Shown: positions 1 to 8,078, counted from the first letter of the stretch. The stretch: DNA of 37,528 bases from Candidatus Sulfurimonas ponti (GCA_014381585.1 JACNLH010000125.1:1-37528); one strand, 5' to 3'. The notes: generated from the letters alone by a model not told the origin. A program made the numbers and translations.

Positions 1-115
1 ACATTTTCTATGTTGTTTGTTTCCACGTATCTCCAATACTTTTCACAGTGATAAATACTTTATTATTTTTTCAAATTATATCTGAAAATATGGAATCTCA
101 TTATAAGTAATAAAG

Positions 116-159
116 AAAAATCTTCGTAGTCAATTCGGCGAAAAACGAGTGAGATTTTT
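116..159 (+). terminator. possible stem-loop terminator of a gene left of the window
   Basis: AAAAATCT at 116-123 is the reverse complement of AGATTTTT at 152-159, closing a long loop that contains further short TCG/CGA complementarity. The downstream arm ends in a T run, as a rho-independent terminator would. No gene could be assigned with confidence to bases 1-115. One plus-strand frame is open from the edge to a TAA near 110 and is hydrophobic, so it could be the tail of a membrane protein, but this is not supported enough to call. Confidence 0.3.
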
Positions 160-214
160 ATGAACAATGAACTCCGAAGCGTCATTATTTTTAGCAAATA
201 AATTTGAAAATAGG

Positions 215-220
215 TATAAT
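215..220 (+). promoter_or_regulatory. -10 box for the Sel1-like gene
   Basis: A perfect TATAAT lies 48 bases before the chosen start at 269. No -35 match is evident, which is usual for sigma70 promoters in Campylobacterota. It supports the ATG at 269 over the longer reading frame that begins at 167, because that longer start would lie upstream of the promoter. Confidence 0.45.
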
Positions 221-268
221 CAAAAACTGAAAAACATCTATTGTTCACTGACAAAAGGAAAAAAGATA

Positions 269-595
269 ATGCTAAAACTATTGCTATTGCTTACTTTACT
301 TATAAATATCCATGCAGGTTCTCTAAAAAAAGCAGACCGCTATTTAAGACAAAACCAAACAGATAAAGCCATTGAATACTATCAAAAAGCTTGTAATGAA
401 GGTGTTACAGAAGGCTGTGATAAATACAATGAACTTCAAAGCCCGATTACAAAAGCATTCACACTTATCAGCCAAAGCAGAGGTGAAGAAGCCATGCCTT
501 ATCTTAAACAGGCTTGCCAGGAAGGTTTCTCCTGGGCTTGCACAATGTATGAATCCGCCACAGGAAAGTCTATTACTTCACCTACGCCTCCTTGA
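269..595 (+). CDS. small secreted Sel1-like repeat protein, cysteine-rich
   Basis: This 108-residue protein starts with a hydrophobic signal peptide (MLKLLLLLTLLINIHAG), so it is probably periplasmic. The mature part has two tetratricopeptide-like/Sel1-like helical repeats of the form A-I/M-x-Y-(Y/L)-x-K/Q-A-C-x-E-G followed by a second cysteine (G/A-C). Paired cysteines about eight residues apart in each repeat are typical of the Helicobacter cysteine-rich protein (Hcp) family, where they form disulfides. Such proteins usually act as protein-binding scaffolds; no specific role can be read here. The frame is open further upstream to 167, but the ATG at 269 has AAAGGA just upstream, begins a clean signal peptide and follows a TATAAT, so it was chosen. 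Confidence 0.75.
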   Translation: MLKLLLLLTLLINIHAGSLKKADRYLRQNQTDKAIEYYQKACNEGVTEGCDKYNELQSPITKAFTLISQSRGEEAMPYLKQACQEGFSWACTMYESATGKSITSPTPP

Positions 596-639
596 TTAAA
601 TCCTAAAAAAAGCTTATAATAACTGCGGAGGCTGGAATT

Positions 640-1803
640 ATGAAAACAAAATCATTTTTAAAAAAACTTCAAAAACTTCAAAAGAAAAGTGATGTTGACT
701 CCATTCATGCTTTACGCATACATTGCAGAAAGATGCTTTCATTAATAAGTGCGGATGATCAGTTTTATACAGCTTTGAAAAAAATTATAAAATTGACAAA
801 TAAGATTAGAGATTTAGATGTTTTTTTACAAGAGTATCTTGATTCCCTTCCCAAAGAGCATCAAAATCAAATTGATTTGAAAAAGATACAAAAAGATACA
901 AATAAGAGTAGAAAAAAGCAAGTCTCCAAACTTCATGCATTTATAGCTTCCTTAGATGTTCCCAAATATATAGAACTCGAGAATAAGCAAAGTGATATGC
1001 TCCAAGATTACAATAGAGAAGCTCTGACACTAAACCAAACTCAGCTTCATAAATATAGAATTCACATAAAAAAAAGATTATATGTAGAATTAAATAATGA
1101 ATTTGCAGATGAAGAAAAGGTGAAAATTTTAACAAGTATAAAAGATTTACTAGGAACTATAAATGACAACTTCAATGCTTTAAAAAGATTAGATTCATTC
1201 AGCATAGACCATATATCCTTTGAACAAATATATGAATATACGCAGACACAGAATAAAGATTTATATGAAAAGTTTAAAAAACTGGATAAACAATACAGGG
1301 AAAAAGAAAGTATGAAAAAGTTATACATCATAAGACATGCAAAATCAAGTTGGAAAGACAGTTCCTTGGATGACTTTGATAGACCTCTAAATAAAAGAGG
1401 TCAAAAAGATGCACCGTTTATGGGGAAAAAATTAAAAGAAAAGCATATATTTCCAGATATCATAATCTCAAGCGCAGCACTTAGGGCAAAAACAACAGTT
1501 CAACTCATTGCAAAAGAGCTGGGCTATACTAAAGATATCTTATTTTCAAATGATATCTATGATTGTTCAAGTGATACACTTCATAAGATTTTAACTAAGA
1601 TGGATGATACTTATAAAACGGTTTTTTTATGCGGGCATAACCCTGAACTTAATATGCTTGTGGAAATGTACATAGATTTTGATGAAAATATTGTCACCTG
1701 CGGTATTGTAGAAATTGAATTTTCTTGTGAGAAATGGGCAGATATAAGTGCAGAAAATGCCAAACTTTTATCGTTTGAATATCCAAAAAAAATCTTCAAC
1801 TAA
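640..1803 (+). CDS. CHAD domain fused to SixA-type histidine phosphatase
   Basis: This 387-residue protein has two domains. Residues about 1-215 match the CHAD fold, an all-helical, basic domain often linked to polyphosphate binding. Both halves show the CHAD signature: IHALRIHCRK near residue 23 with KIRDLDVFL, then LHKYRIHIKKRLY near 137 with LLGTINDNF. Residues about 225-387 are a SixA-like phosphohistidine phosphatase of the histidine phosphatase superfamily, with the catalytic RHAK motif directly after MKKLYII and a second conserved CGHNPEL motif. SixA acts on phosphohistidine in phosphorelay or phosphotransferase proteins. GGAGG at 627-631 gives a well-placed ribosome site. Residue 225 is a methionine (1312-1314) preceded by a purine-rich AGGGAAAAAGAAAG stretch, so a free phosphatase could also be made from the same message. 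Domain identities are firm; the joint function is unknown. Confidence 0.85.
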   Translation: MKTKSFLKKLQKLQKKSDVDSIHALRIHCRKMLSLISADDQFYTALKKIIKLTNKIRDLDVFLQEYLDSLPKEHQNQIDLKKIQKDTNKSRKKQVSKLHAFIASLDVPKYIELENKQSDMLQDYNREALTLNQTQLHKYRIHIKKRLYVELNNEFADEEKVKILTSIKDLLGTINDNFNALKRLDSFSIDHISFEQIYEYTQTQNKDLYEKFKKLDKQYREKESMKKLYIIRHAKSSWKDSSLDDFDRPLNKRGQKDAPFMGKKLKEKHIFPDIIISSAALRAKTTVQLIAKELGYTKDILFSNDIYDCSSDTLHKILTKMDDTYKTVFLCGHNPELNMLVEMYIDFDENIVTCGIVEIEFSCEKWADISAENAKLLSFEYPKKIFN

Positions 1804-1863
1804 CGCTTACTCTTTACTAACACTCTATCGTTACAATACCACACTTCAAAATAAGGAAACAAA

Positions 1864-1998
1864 ATGAAAAAATTAATTACAATGGCATTATTGATGGGAG
1901 CTTTGGCTTCAAGTGCGTTTGCACACCACATGGCTGTATATGAAGATGCCGGAGTCAACATTCCCTCAAGCTCTCCACATTTAGACATGGTGTTTTAA
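1864..1998 (+). CDS. 44-residue secreted peptide, unknown
   Basis: The short frame starts with MKKLITMALLMGALASSAFA, a textbook Sec signal peptide with an SAFA cleavage site. The mature part is only about 24 residues, rich in His, Pro and Ser, and begins HHM. AAGGAAAC lies just before the ATG, and a strong stem-loop follows the stop at 2026-2057, so it looks like a self-contained transcription unit. It is too short for a family assignment. The HHM start of the mature peptide resembles an amino-terminal metal-binding group, but this is only a guess. Confidence 0.6.
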   Translation: MKKLITMALLMGALASSAFAHHMAVYEDAGVNIPSSSPHLDMVF

Positions 1999-2025
1999 GT
2001 CGCTTTAAAACCCATTCTCTCCTGA

Positions 2026-2064
2026 GCATGACATCTTTGCCTTGGAAGGTGTCATGCTATTTTA
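2026..2064 (+). terminator. stem-loop terminator after the 44-residue peptide gene
   Basis: The left arm GCATGACATCTT (2026-2037) pairs with AAGGTGTCATGC (2046-2057) over twelve positions including one G-T pair, leaving an eight-base loop. It is followed by TATTTT. It lies 28 bases after the stop at 1998. Confidence 0.7.
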
Positions 2065-2169
2065 CATTCGATTATTCTCTCTAAGTTTTTTATTACAAAA
2101 ATTTGACAAATATCTCACAAACACACCTCTTATAAACAAGTAAAAACAATAGAAAAACAGCAATTTAGC

Positions 2170-2175
2170 TATAAT
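2170..2175 (+). promoter_or_regulatory. -10 box of uvrB, implying a leaderless transcript
   Basis: A perfect TATAAT ends only seven bases before the uvrB ATG at 2183. A normal start site six to eight bases after the -10 would fall on or next to the start codon. No Shine-Dalgarno-like purine run is visible before the ATG. Confidence 0.5.
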
Positions 2176-2182
2176 TCCACTA

Positions 2183-4165
2183 ATGAAAAAAGAAGCACTA
2201 TTTAAAGTAAAATCAGAATATTCTCCAGCTGGAGACCAGCCCACCGCTATAAAAGAATTAAGTGATTCCATCAACAAAGGGAATCGTTATCAGACACTTG
2301 AAGGTGTTACCGGCAGCGGTAAAACCTACACTATGGCGAAAGTTATAGAAAAAACTCAGATGCCCACCATCATCATGACGCATAATAAAACTTTAGCCGC
2401 GCAGTTATATTCTGAATTTAGAAGTTTCTTTCCTGATGCACATGTTGAATATTTTGTATCGTACTATGATTATTATCAGCCGGAGGCTTACATTCCCCGT
2501 CAGGATCTGTTTATAGAAAAAGATTCAGCGATAAACGATGAACTTGAGAGAATGAGACTCTCTTCTACAGCCAATCTTCTTTCTTATGATGATGTTATTG
2601 TCATTGCTTCTGTATCTGCAAACTATGGTCTTGGAGATCCTGAGGAATACTTAAACATGGTTCAAGCTCTTGAAGTTGGAGATGAGATAAACCAGAAAAA
2701 ACTTCTGCTTCGTTTGGTTGAGATGGGCTACAGTCGAAACGATACATATTTTGACAGCGGGCATATCCGGGTGAATGGTGAAAGTTTAGATATTTATCCA
2801 CCCTACTTTGAACAAGAAGCTATCAGAGTTGAATTTTTTGGAGATGAGATAGAAGCTATTTACACTTTTGAAGTGATTGACAATAAAAAACTCGAAGAGC
2901 ATAAAAAATTCACTATCTATGCATGTTCACAATTCAGTGTCAGCCAAGAAAAAATGGCAGTGGCAATTAAGCGTATAGAAGATGAACTTGATGACAGACT
3001 CAAATACTTCACCGAAACCGGAAAACTCTTAGAATACCAAAGACTTAAACAAAGAGTTGAGTTCGACTTAGAGATGCTTCAAACCACCGGTATGTGCAAG
3101 GGGGTAGAAAACTACTCCCGTTTGCTTACAAATAAAAAACCCGGTGAAGCACCATTCACCTTACTAGACTATTTTACACAAAGAAATCAGGACTACTTAG
3201 TTATCGTTGATGAATCACATGTTTCACTTCCGCAATACAGAGGAATGTATGCAGGGGATCGGGCTAGAAAAGAAGTTCTTGTGGATTATGGGTTTAGACT
3301 TCCATCCGCTTTAGACAATCGTCCTTTAATGGCTGACGAGTATATCAACAAAGCACCTCATTACCTTTTTGTATCAGCAACACCCGCTCCTTACGAGCTG
3401 GAAATGTCAAGTGTGACTGCACACCAAATCATCCGTCCGACTGGTTTATTAGATCCTATTTTAGAGATAAAAACATCAGACAATCAGGTTGAAGACATAC
3501 ATGATGAAATAGTTAAAATTGCTGCTAAAAATGAAAGAATTCTCATCACTGTCCTTACAAAAAAAATGGCAGAAGCTCTTACTAAATATCTGGCAGATTT
3601 AGGGATTAAAGTCCAATATATGCATTCAGATATCGACACAATAGAGCGAAATCAAATCATTCGTGCGCTTCGTCAAGGTGTGTTTGATGTACTTATAGGA
3701 ATAAATCTGCTTCGTGAAGGATTGGATTTGCCGGAGGTTAGTTTAGTGGCTATTTTAGATGCAGATAAAGAGGGTTTTTTACGAAGCGAGACTGCCCTTA
3801 TTCAAACTATTGGCCGTGGTGCGAGAAATGCAAATGGCAGAGTCATCCTTTATGCGAATAAGATCACCAAATCTATGCAAAAAGCTATAGACACGACAAC
3901 TTCAAGAAGAAAGATCCAAGAAGAGCATAATAAAAAGCATGGTATCATTCCTACAACGACCATTCGTAAGCTTGATGAAAATCTAAAAGTGGAAGAATAT
4001 GGCGATATTTACCAAAAACATAAAAAACGCGATAAAATGCCGGCATCAGAAAAAAAAGCTATAACAAAAGAATTGATGCTTAAAATGAAGCAAGCAGCCA
4101 AAGAATTAAACTTCGAAGAAGCAGCCCGTCTTCGTGATGAAATACAAAAAATAAAACAGTTATAA
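2183..4165 (+). CDS. uvrB: UvrABC excinuclease subunit B
   Basis: This 660-residue protein is the DNA damage-verifying helicase-like subunit of nucleotide excision repair; it receives damaged DNA from UvrA and positions UvrC. Walker A is GVTGSGKT at residues 41-48. The beta-hairpin that clamps DNA is visible as [17 protein letters not shown] around residues 92-108. The DESH Walker B motif follows, with the helicase motifs in the second RecA domain ([21 protein letters not shown]). The C-terminal UVR motif that contacts UvrC occupies about residues 620-655. Length is normal. The ATG at 2183 gives the standard N-terminus before [10 protein letters not shown]; there is no obvious ribosome-binding site, and a -10 box lies directly upstream. 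Confidence 0.98.
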   Translation: MKKEALFKVKSEYSPAGDQPTAIKELSDSINKGNRYQTLEGVTGSGKTYTMAKVIEKTQMPTIIMTHNKTLAAQLYSEFRSFFPDAHVEYFVSYYDYYQPEAYIPRQDLFIEKDSAINDELERMRLSSTANLLSYDDVIVIASVSANYGLGDPEEYLNMVQALEVGDEINQKKLLLRLVEMGYSRNDTYFDSGHIRVNGESLDIYPPYFEQEAIRVEFFGDEIEAIYTFEVIDNKKLEEHKKFTIYACSQFSVSQEKMAVAIKRIEDELDDRLKYFTETGKLLEYQRLKQRVEFDLEMLQTTGMCKGVENYSRLLTNKKPGEAPFTLLDYFTQRNQDYLVIVDESHVSLPQYRGMYAGDRARKEVLVDYGFRLPSALDNRPLMADEYINKAPHYLFVSATPAPYELEMSSVTAHQIIRPTGLLDPILEIKTSDNQVEDIHDEIVKIAAKNERILITVLTKKMAEALTKYLADLGIKVQYMHSDIDTIERNQIIRALRQGVFDVLIGINLLREGLDLPEVSLVAILDADKEGFLRSETALIQTIGRGARNANGRVILYANKITKSMQKAIDTTTSRRKIQEEHNKKHGIIPTTTIRKLDENLKVEEYGDIYQKHKKRDKMPASEKKAITKELMLKMKQAAKELNFEEAARLRDEIQKIKQL

Positions 4166-4203
4166 CAAAAGGTGGGTAGTGCAAATCTAATTTTTTTCCG
4201 GCT

Positions 4204-4223
4204 ATATTTTACAAGTAAAATAT
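4204..4223. repeat. 20-bp near-perfect inverted repeat before the DedA gene
   Basis: ATATTTTAC and GTAAAATAT are perfect reverse complements separated only by AA. The two-base spacing is too short for an RNA hairpin loop, so a DNA operator site is more likely. It lies 45 bases before the DedA start codon in the 102-base gap after uvrB. Confidence 0.4.
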
Positions 4224-4267
4224 GCTCGTCAAAAAGATTTCCACTATCAAAAATTAAGGAGTGATTT

Positions 4268-4837
4268 TTGGAAGATACATTTAGTAATTTAGCAACATAC
4301 GGATATATAGGACTTTTCCTCTACTCTTTTGGCGGTGGCTTTGTAGCACTTCTTGGTGCCGGTGTTTTGTCTTATATGGGTAAAATGGATTTAAGCACCT
4401 CTATCGCTATTGCATTCACTGCCAATGCACTTGGGGATATTGCTTTATTTTATATGGCACGGTACCAAAAAAGTATGATGATGGAAGGATTACGTAAGCA
4501 CAGAAGAAAACTAGCGCTTGCTCATGTTATGATGAAAAAGTATGGTTCCTGGATTATCCTTATTCAAAAGTTTATATATGGTATCAAAACATTGATTCCT
4601 ATTGCGATAGGACTGACCAAATACGACTTCAAAAAGTTTGCGATCTTAAATATTTTCAGTGCTGCTGTTTGGGCTTTAGTTGTAGGTCTTGGTAGTTACT
4701 ACTCCGGAAAACCATTAATGGAACTTGCTGGACTTATCGGTGAGAAACCTTGGATAGCACCTGTGCTATTGGTAGTGTTTGGTGCTGCCTTATGGTTTTA
4801 TATGGAAACAGCGACGAAACGTAAGCCAAAGGCTTAG
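4268..4837 (+). CDS. DedA/VTT-family inner-membrane protein
   Basis: The product is 189 residues with four to five hydrophobic segments (near residues 10-35, 42-63, 105-118, 127-147 and 163-180), the pattern of DedA/SNARE-associated (VTT) proteins. The family helps move or flip undecaprenyl phosphate and other lipids and affects membrane homeostasis. Conserved features include GGGFVALLGAG near the N-terminus, the basic loop RKHRRKLALAHVMMKKYG, and the FIYGIKTLIPIAIG segment. The start is a TTG at 4268 with AAGGAG six bases upstream, so an unusual start codon is well supported. It stands alone after uvrB and is convergent with pckA. Confidence 0.85.
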   Translation: MEDTFSNLATYGYIGLFLYSFGGGFVALLGAGVLSYMGKMDLSTSIAIAFTANALGDIALFYMARYQKSMMMEGLRKHRRKLALAHVMMKKYGSWIILIQKFIYGIKTLIPIAIGLTKYDFKKFAILNIFSAAVWALVVGLGSYYSGKPLMELAGLIGEKPWIAPVLLVVFGAALWFYMETATKRKPKA

Positions 4838-4861
4838 TGCATTTAAAAAATAAAAGTACTA

Positions 4862-4924
4862 TTGGCTCTATTTGAGTTTCGGTCGAAATTTTTATTCTAA
4901 AAATATTCCCTACACTCGAGCCAA
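4862..4924 (+). other. branched stem-loop element between dedA and pckA
   Basis: TTGGCTC (4862-4868) pairs with GAGCCAA (4918-4924). Two smaller hairpins sit directly next to each other inside: TTTC/GAAA (4877-4888) and ATTTTTA/TAAAAAT (4888-4904). This would fold as a three-way junction. It lies in the gap between convergent genes, so either strand could carry it. It could be a processed 3' end, a small RNA or a degraded repeat. Confidence 0.35.
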
Positions 4925-4956
4925 AAGCAAGATTTATTGTAGATTGTGCAAAATAT

Positions 4957-4997
4957 CCAACTAAGGCTAGACTAAAAGTCTGCCGTGTTGGATTTTT
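4957..4997 (+). terminator. rho-independent terminator of the DedA gene
   Basis: CCAAC (4957-4961), GGC and AGACT pair with AGTCT, GCC and GTTGG (ending 4991) in a long stem with small internal bulges. It is followed directly by ATTTTTG. The orientation fits transcripts coming from the DedA gene on the plus strand. Confidence 0.65.
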
Positions 4998-5023
4998 GTG
5001 CAAGATGCGATAAAGATAAAATC

Positions 5024-6607
5024 TTAAGAACCTACGATTGGACCGAATGGTTCGTAGTCTGTATGTTCTCCATCTTGGTACTTTTTATAGTTTTCAATAA
5101 ACATCTCAGCTAACTCATCTCTGGTTTTATCAAATAACTCTTTATCTTTCCATGCATTACGAGGATTTAAAATCTCTGGTTTAATATCACCTAAAGTTTT
5201 TGGAACCTGAAGCCTGAATGTTTTTGTCACATCAAATTCAGAATTATTAATGCTTCCATCTAAGATGGCATTGATGCAGGCACGTGTATTTTTAATACTC
5301 ATACGTTTTCCAACACCATAAGCACCACCAGTCCAACCAGTGTTCACAAGGTATACATTCACACCATGCTCATCAATCTTTTCGCCAAGAAGTTTTGCAT
5401 ATACAGTTGGGTGAAGCGGTAAAAAAGCTTCACCAAAACAAGCTGAGAAAGTTGCAACAGGCTCAGTGATTCCACGCTCTGTTCCAGCCACCTTAGCAGT
5501 ATATCCACTTAAAAAGTAGTACATTGCCTGCTCTTTTGTAAGTTTAGAAACAGGAGGTAAGACACCAAAAGCATCCGCCGTTAAAAAGATGATGTTTTGT
5601 GGATGACCAGCCATCAGATCATGTTTATGATTATCAATATGCTCAATAGGGTAAGATACACGAGTGTTTTCTGTCTTAGAACCATCTTCGTAATCCACTT
5701 CACCTTCGCCATACATAACAACATTTTCTAGAAGTGCATTTGTTCTGATAGCATTATAAATCTCCGGTTCACTTTTACCATCAAGGTTGATTACTTTTGC
5801 ATAGCATCCACCTTCAAAGTTAAAGACTCCATAGTTATCCCAACCATGCTCATCATCACCGATAAGTGCACGATGCGGATCAGTTGAAAGAGTTGTTTTA
5901 CCAGTTCCGCTTAGACCGAAGAAAAGTGCAGTATCACCTTTTTCGCCAACATTTGCAGAACAATGCATCGCAAGCTTACCTTCTAATGGCAACCAGTAGT
6001 TCATCATTGAAAAAATTCCTTTTTTCATTTCCCCGCCATACCATGTGCCGCCGATGATTGCTATATTGTTTTCCACATCAAAAAGAACAAAAACTTCTGA
6101 ATTAAGACCATGCTCTTTCCATTTATCATTCACTGCTTTACAAGCATTTAAAACAACAAAATCAGATTTAAACACTTCTAATTCTGGAGCAGTGGGACGG
6201 ATAAACATATTTTTAACAAAATGAGACTGCCAAGCTATCTCTGAAACAAAACGAACTGATCTTTTTGAAGCGATAGATGAACCACAAAAAACATCTGTCA
6301 CATACAAATCTTTACCAGACAATTGCTCTTGTGCAACCACCAGAAGCTCTTCAAAAACTTCAGAAGAAACTTTTTTGTTGACATCACCCCAAGCGATGTA
6401 TTTATTCGATGGGTCACGATCAACAAAAAATTTATCTTTAGGACTACGTCCTGTGAATATTCCCGTATCAACTGCTGTAGCACCTTTTTTCGTTTCTTGC
6501 ACTTCACCGTTTTCAAGTTCATGCTTAATCAAGTCATCATAACTTAGGTTATGGAAAACCTGACCAACTTCTTTAAGTCCTAATGCTTCTAATTCAGTTA
6601 ATTTCAT
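5024..6607 (-). CDS. pckA: phosphoenolpyruvate carboxykinase (ATP)
   Basis: This 527-residue enzyme interconverts oxaloacetate + ATP and phosphoenolpyruvate + CO2 + ADP, linking the TCA cycle to gluconeogenesis and carbon fixation intermediates. The ATP-type kinase-1 P-loop [10 protein letters not shown] is at residues 231-240, followed by the metal-binding GDDEHGW near 250-256. The substrate-binding TGRSPKDKF lies near 52-60. Length is normal for the family. A minus-strand -10 box at 6641-6646 and a GAGAGAAG ribosome site precede the ATG. In an autotroph with the reductive TCA cycle it would feed sugar synthesis, but that physiology is inferred. Confidence 0.97.
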   Translation of the reverse strand: MKLTELEALGLKEVGQVFHNLSYDDLIKHELENGEVQETKKGATAVDTGIFTGRSPKDKFFVDRDPSNKYIAWGDVNKKVSSEVFEELLVVAQEQLSGKDLYVTDVFCGSSIASKRSVRFVSEIAWQSHFVKNMFIRPTAPELEVFKSDFVVLNACKAVNDKWKEHGLNSEVFVLFDVENNIAIIGGTWYGGEMKKGIFSMMNYWLPLEGKLAMHCSANVGEKGDTALFFGLSGTGKTTLSTDPHRALIGDDEHGWDNYGVFNFEGGCYAKVINLDGKSEPEIYNAIRTNALLENVVMYGEGEVDYEDGSKTENTRVSYPIEHIDNHKHDLMAGHPQNIIFLTADAFGVLPPVSKLTKEQAMYYFLSGYTAKVAGTERGITEPVATFSACFGEAFLPLHPTVYAKLLGEKIDEHGVNVYLVNTGWTGGAYGVGKRMSIKNTRACINAILDGSINNSEFDVTKTFRLQVPKTLGDIKPEILNPRNAWKDKELFDKTRDELAEMFIENYKKYQDGEHTDYEPFGPIVGS

Positions 6608-6640
6608 TATCTTCTCTCAAGAATATTTTTTAATGATGAA

Positions 6641-6646
6641 ATTATA
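6641..6646 (-). promoter_or_regulatory. -10 box of pckA
   Basis: On the minus strand this reads TATAAT, preceded by GTG. It lies 33 bases before the pckA ATG. No -35 match is evident. Confidence 0.5.
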
Positions 6647-6742
6647 CACTTAATAAACATAAATTAAATATAAAAATCATTCTTAGCCTAAAAAAATTAC
6701 AAAAAAATTACTTTAAGATTTTTTGGGTAATATTTCATCATT

Positions 6743-6817
6743 GCTCGATTAACTCAGTGGTAGAGTGTTTCCATGACATGGAAGTGGTCACTGGTTCGAA
6801 TCCAGTATTGAGCACCA
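6743..6817 (+). tRNA. tRNA-Val (anticodon GAC)
   Basis: The 75-base sequence folds as a complete cloverleaf. The acceptor GCTCGAT pairs with ATTGAGC and is followed by A and an encoded CCA. The D arm is ACTC/GAGT. The anticodon stem TTTCC/GGAAG holds loop ATGACAT, giving anticodon GAC (valine, codons GTC and GTT). The T arm is ACTGG-TTCGAAT-CCAGT. A TAATAT -10-like element lies about ten bases upstream. It stands alone, next to an integrase remnant at its 3' side, so its 3' end is a likely old phage or island attachment site. Confidence 0.95.
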
Positions 6818-6857
6818 TCCGTATCCACCTACACTACGGTCTTTTAAGAACTTTCAA

Positions 6858-7128
6858 TTATTTTTCATCATCTACGATTTCTTCAGAGTAACCTAAAAAG
6901 CATACTTAATGAACTATGCCTAAAAACGGCCGAAACCTCTTGCAGTGTATACATCCAGGACTTTATTGCCTGAACAGCGTAAGTATGTCTCGTATGTTTT
7001 AAATCTCTCATCGCTACTTTAGATTTTTTTATTAAAGCATACCATTCTAACACTCCCCGTTTAAGAGTAAAAAAATAATCAATTGCAAGAAAAGAAGATG
7101 ATAACATTACAGCGCTAAAAATAGTTAC
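6858..7128 (-). pseudogene. decayed tyrosine recombinase (integrase) C-terminal fragment
   Basis: The minus strand from 7128 to 6883 encodes a fragment with the hallmark DLKHTRHTYAVQAIKS and TLQEVSAVFRHSSLSM segments. These carry the second catalytic Arg box and the second His box of tyrosine recombinases. The frame then hits a TGA at 6883-6885. Shifting one base within a run of five T (minus strand, about 6896-6900) gives GYSEEIVDDEK and a stop at 6858-6860, which supplies a plausible catalytic Tyr. So one indel in a homopolymer broke the C-terminus. The N-terminal half, including the first Arg box, is missing: an in-frame stop sits at 7129-7131. It lies 40 bases from the 3' end of tRNA-Val, the standard position for an integrase. 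Confidence 0.8.
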
Positions 7129-7419
7129 TTAAGGAACCTGTATCTGGGAGTCAATCTAATAGGTAGTTTTATTATGGGAGTGCTCATTGCATATTTTATG
7201 TATACGACAATATTTTCACTTCATGCAAAATCATTTCTTTCAACCGGTCTTTTAGGAGCACTCACCACATACTCGACTTTTGCTATAGAAAGTTTTTTAT
7301 TGCTTCAACGTGGTCAAATATTTTTAGTATTTAGCAATATTACACTTAATGCCTTTGGCACTGTCCTTATGGCTAGTATGGGTTTTTACCTTAGTAAAAT
7401 TTTTATCAGATATTTTTGA
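7105..7419 (+). pseudogene. crcB: 5'-truncated fluoride channel CrcB/Fluc
   Basis: The frame reads GVNLIGSFIMGVL, then GLLGALTTYSTFAIESF and a last hydrophobic helix ending in LSKIFIRYF. These are the conserved asparagine segment and the T(T/Y)STF phenylalanine segment of Fluc fluoride exporters. An ATG at 7174 would give 81 residues, but homology clearly starts upstream of it, at about 7138, where no start codon exists. The frame is open only back to a TAA at 7102-7104. Fluc proteins are about 120-125 residues, so the first membrane helix and start are lost. The break falls where the integrase remnant begins on the other strand. It is therefore probably non-functional, unless translation from 7174 gives a partial product. 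Confidence 0.75.
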
Positions 7420-7436
7420 TACACTGAGGAGTAAAT

Positions 7437-7793
7437 GTGAAAATTATCTTAGCTATATTCTTATTCTTATTGGTCCTCTTTTCATTTTTCCCTAAAGTCA
7501 GTGATGAAGAGATCTTACAAGCAAGAGAAGCTGTTAAAAACGGTGCACTTATAGTTGATGTCAGAACACCAAAAGAGTTTCAAATGGAACATGTTGATGG
7601 AGCTATAAACCTTCCCATTGAAGAGATCATGCAAAACAGGGTAAATCTTCCAAAAAATAAAGAACTCATTCTTTATTGTAGAACAGGTAGCCGTAGGAGT
7701 GCTAGTGCTCAAGTCCTCCAGAGAAAAGGCTGGACAGTTTATAATGTTGCCACACAAGAAGACTGGGAAAGAGAGATTAAGTTAGAAAAATAA
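7437..7793 (+). CDS. membrane-anchored single-domain rhodanese
   Basis: The 118-residue product has an N-terminal hydrophobic helix (residues about 2-19), which is a membrane anchor or signal peptide. A single rhodanese domain follows, with IVDVRTPKEFQMEHVDGAINLP and the active loop YCRTGSRRSA. The cysteine in CRTGSR is the persulfide-carrying residue, so a sulfurtransferase or sulfur carrier in the periplasm is likely, fitting a sulfur-metabolising host. The start is GTG at 7437 with GAGGAG five bases upstream. It is intact although it lies between two broken genes, with only 17 bases after the crcB remnant. Confidence 0.85.
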   Translation: MKIILAIFLFLLVLFSFFPKVSDEEILQAREAVKNGALIVDVRTPKEFQMEHVDGAINLPIEEIMQNRVNLPKNKELILYCRTGSRRSASAQVLQRKGWTVYNVATQEDWEREIKLEK

Positions 7794-7815
7794 CTGTGAC
7801 CATCAAATATGTTAG

Positions 7816-8019
7816 CTACACAACAGCACAATCCAATTAATGGCATATGCACTTGGCGGCCGCTACAAAATTAATACTAATCTTGAATTAGGTCTATCTG
7901 CAATATATATCGCTTACGAAGACAGAACAAGTACACAGTCAGGCCCGATTGGAGTGAGAGGAACACTTTCCGGTAAAGCTGGCTATGGTGTGACAACTGG
8001 TATATTTTACAAATTTTAA
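7816..8019 (+). pseudogene. C-terminal stub of an outer-membrane beta-barrel protein
   Basis: The frame from a stop at 7813-7815 to the TAA at 8017-8019 gives about 67 residues. It has alternating hydrophobic/polar strands (GGRYKINTNLELGLSAIY, GKAGYGVTTGIFYKF) and ends in Phe, the outer-membrane insertion signal of beta-barrels. The layout fits the last strands of a FadL/OmpP1-like porin, but the family is uncertain. The only ATG (7840) lacks a ribosome site and the barrel would be far too short, so this is read as a remnant left when upstream DNA was lost. Confidence 0.6.
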
Positions 8020-8041
8020 CATCCCCTCAGCACTATTCTTG

Positions 8042-8047
8042 TATAAT
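8042..8047 (+). promoter_or_regulatory. -10 box of the prs-lepA operon
   Basis: A perfect TATAAT lies 31 bases before the prs start codon, followed by an AAAGGAA ribosome site. It is the first promoter after the degraded region. Confidence 0.5.
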
Positions 8048-8078
8048 CCTGTATTAATTTTTCCCTAAAGGAATCCCT

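Noticed and set aside
1-110. Plus-strand frame open from the left edge, hydrophobic, ending at TAA near 110
   Set aside because: Only about 36 residues with no recognisable motif; two other frames are also open for part of the stretch, so it cannot be called a gene end.
615-620. TATAAT just before the CHAD-SixA gene as its promoter
   Set aside because: Its start site would fall on the GGAGG ribosome site, leaving no room for it in the leader; it may be chance in AT-rich DNA or the gene may be read through from upstream.
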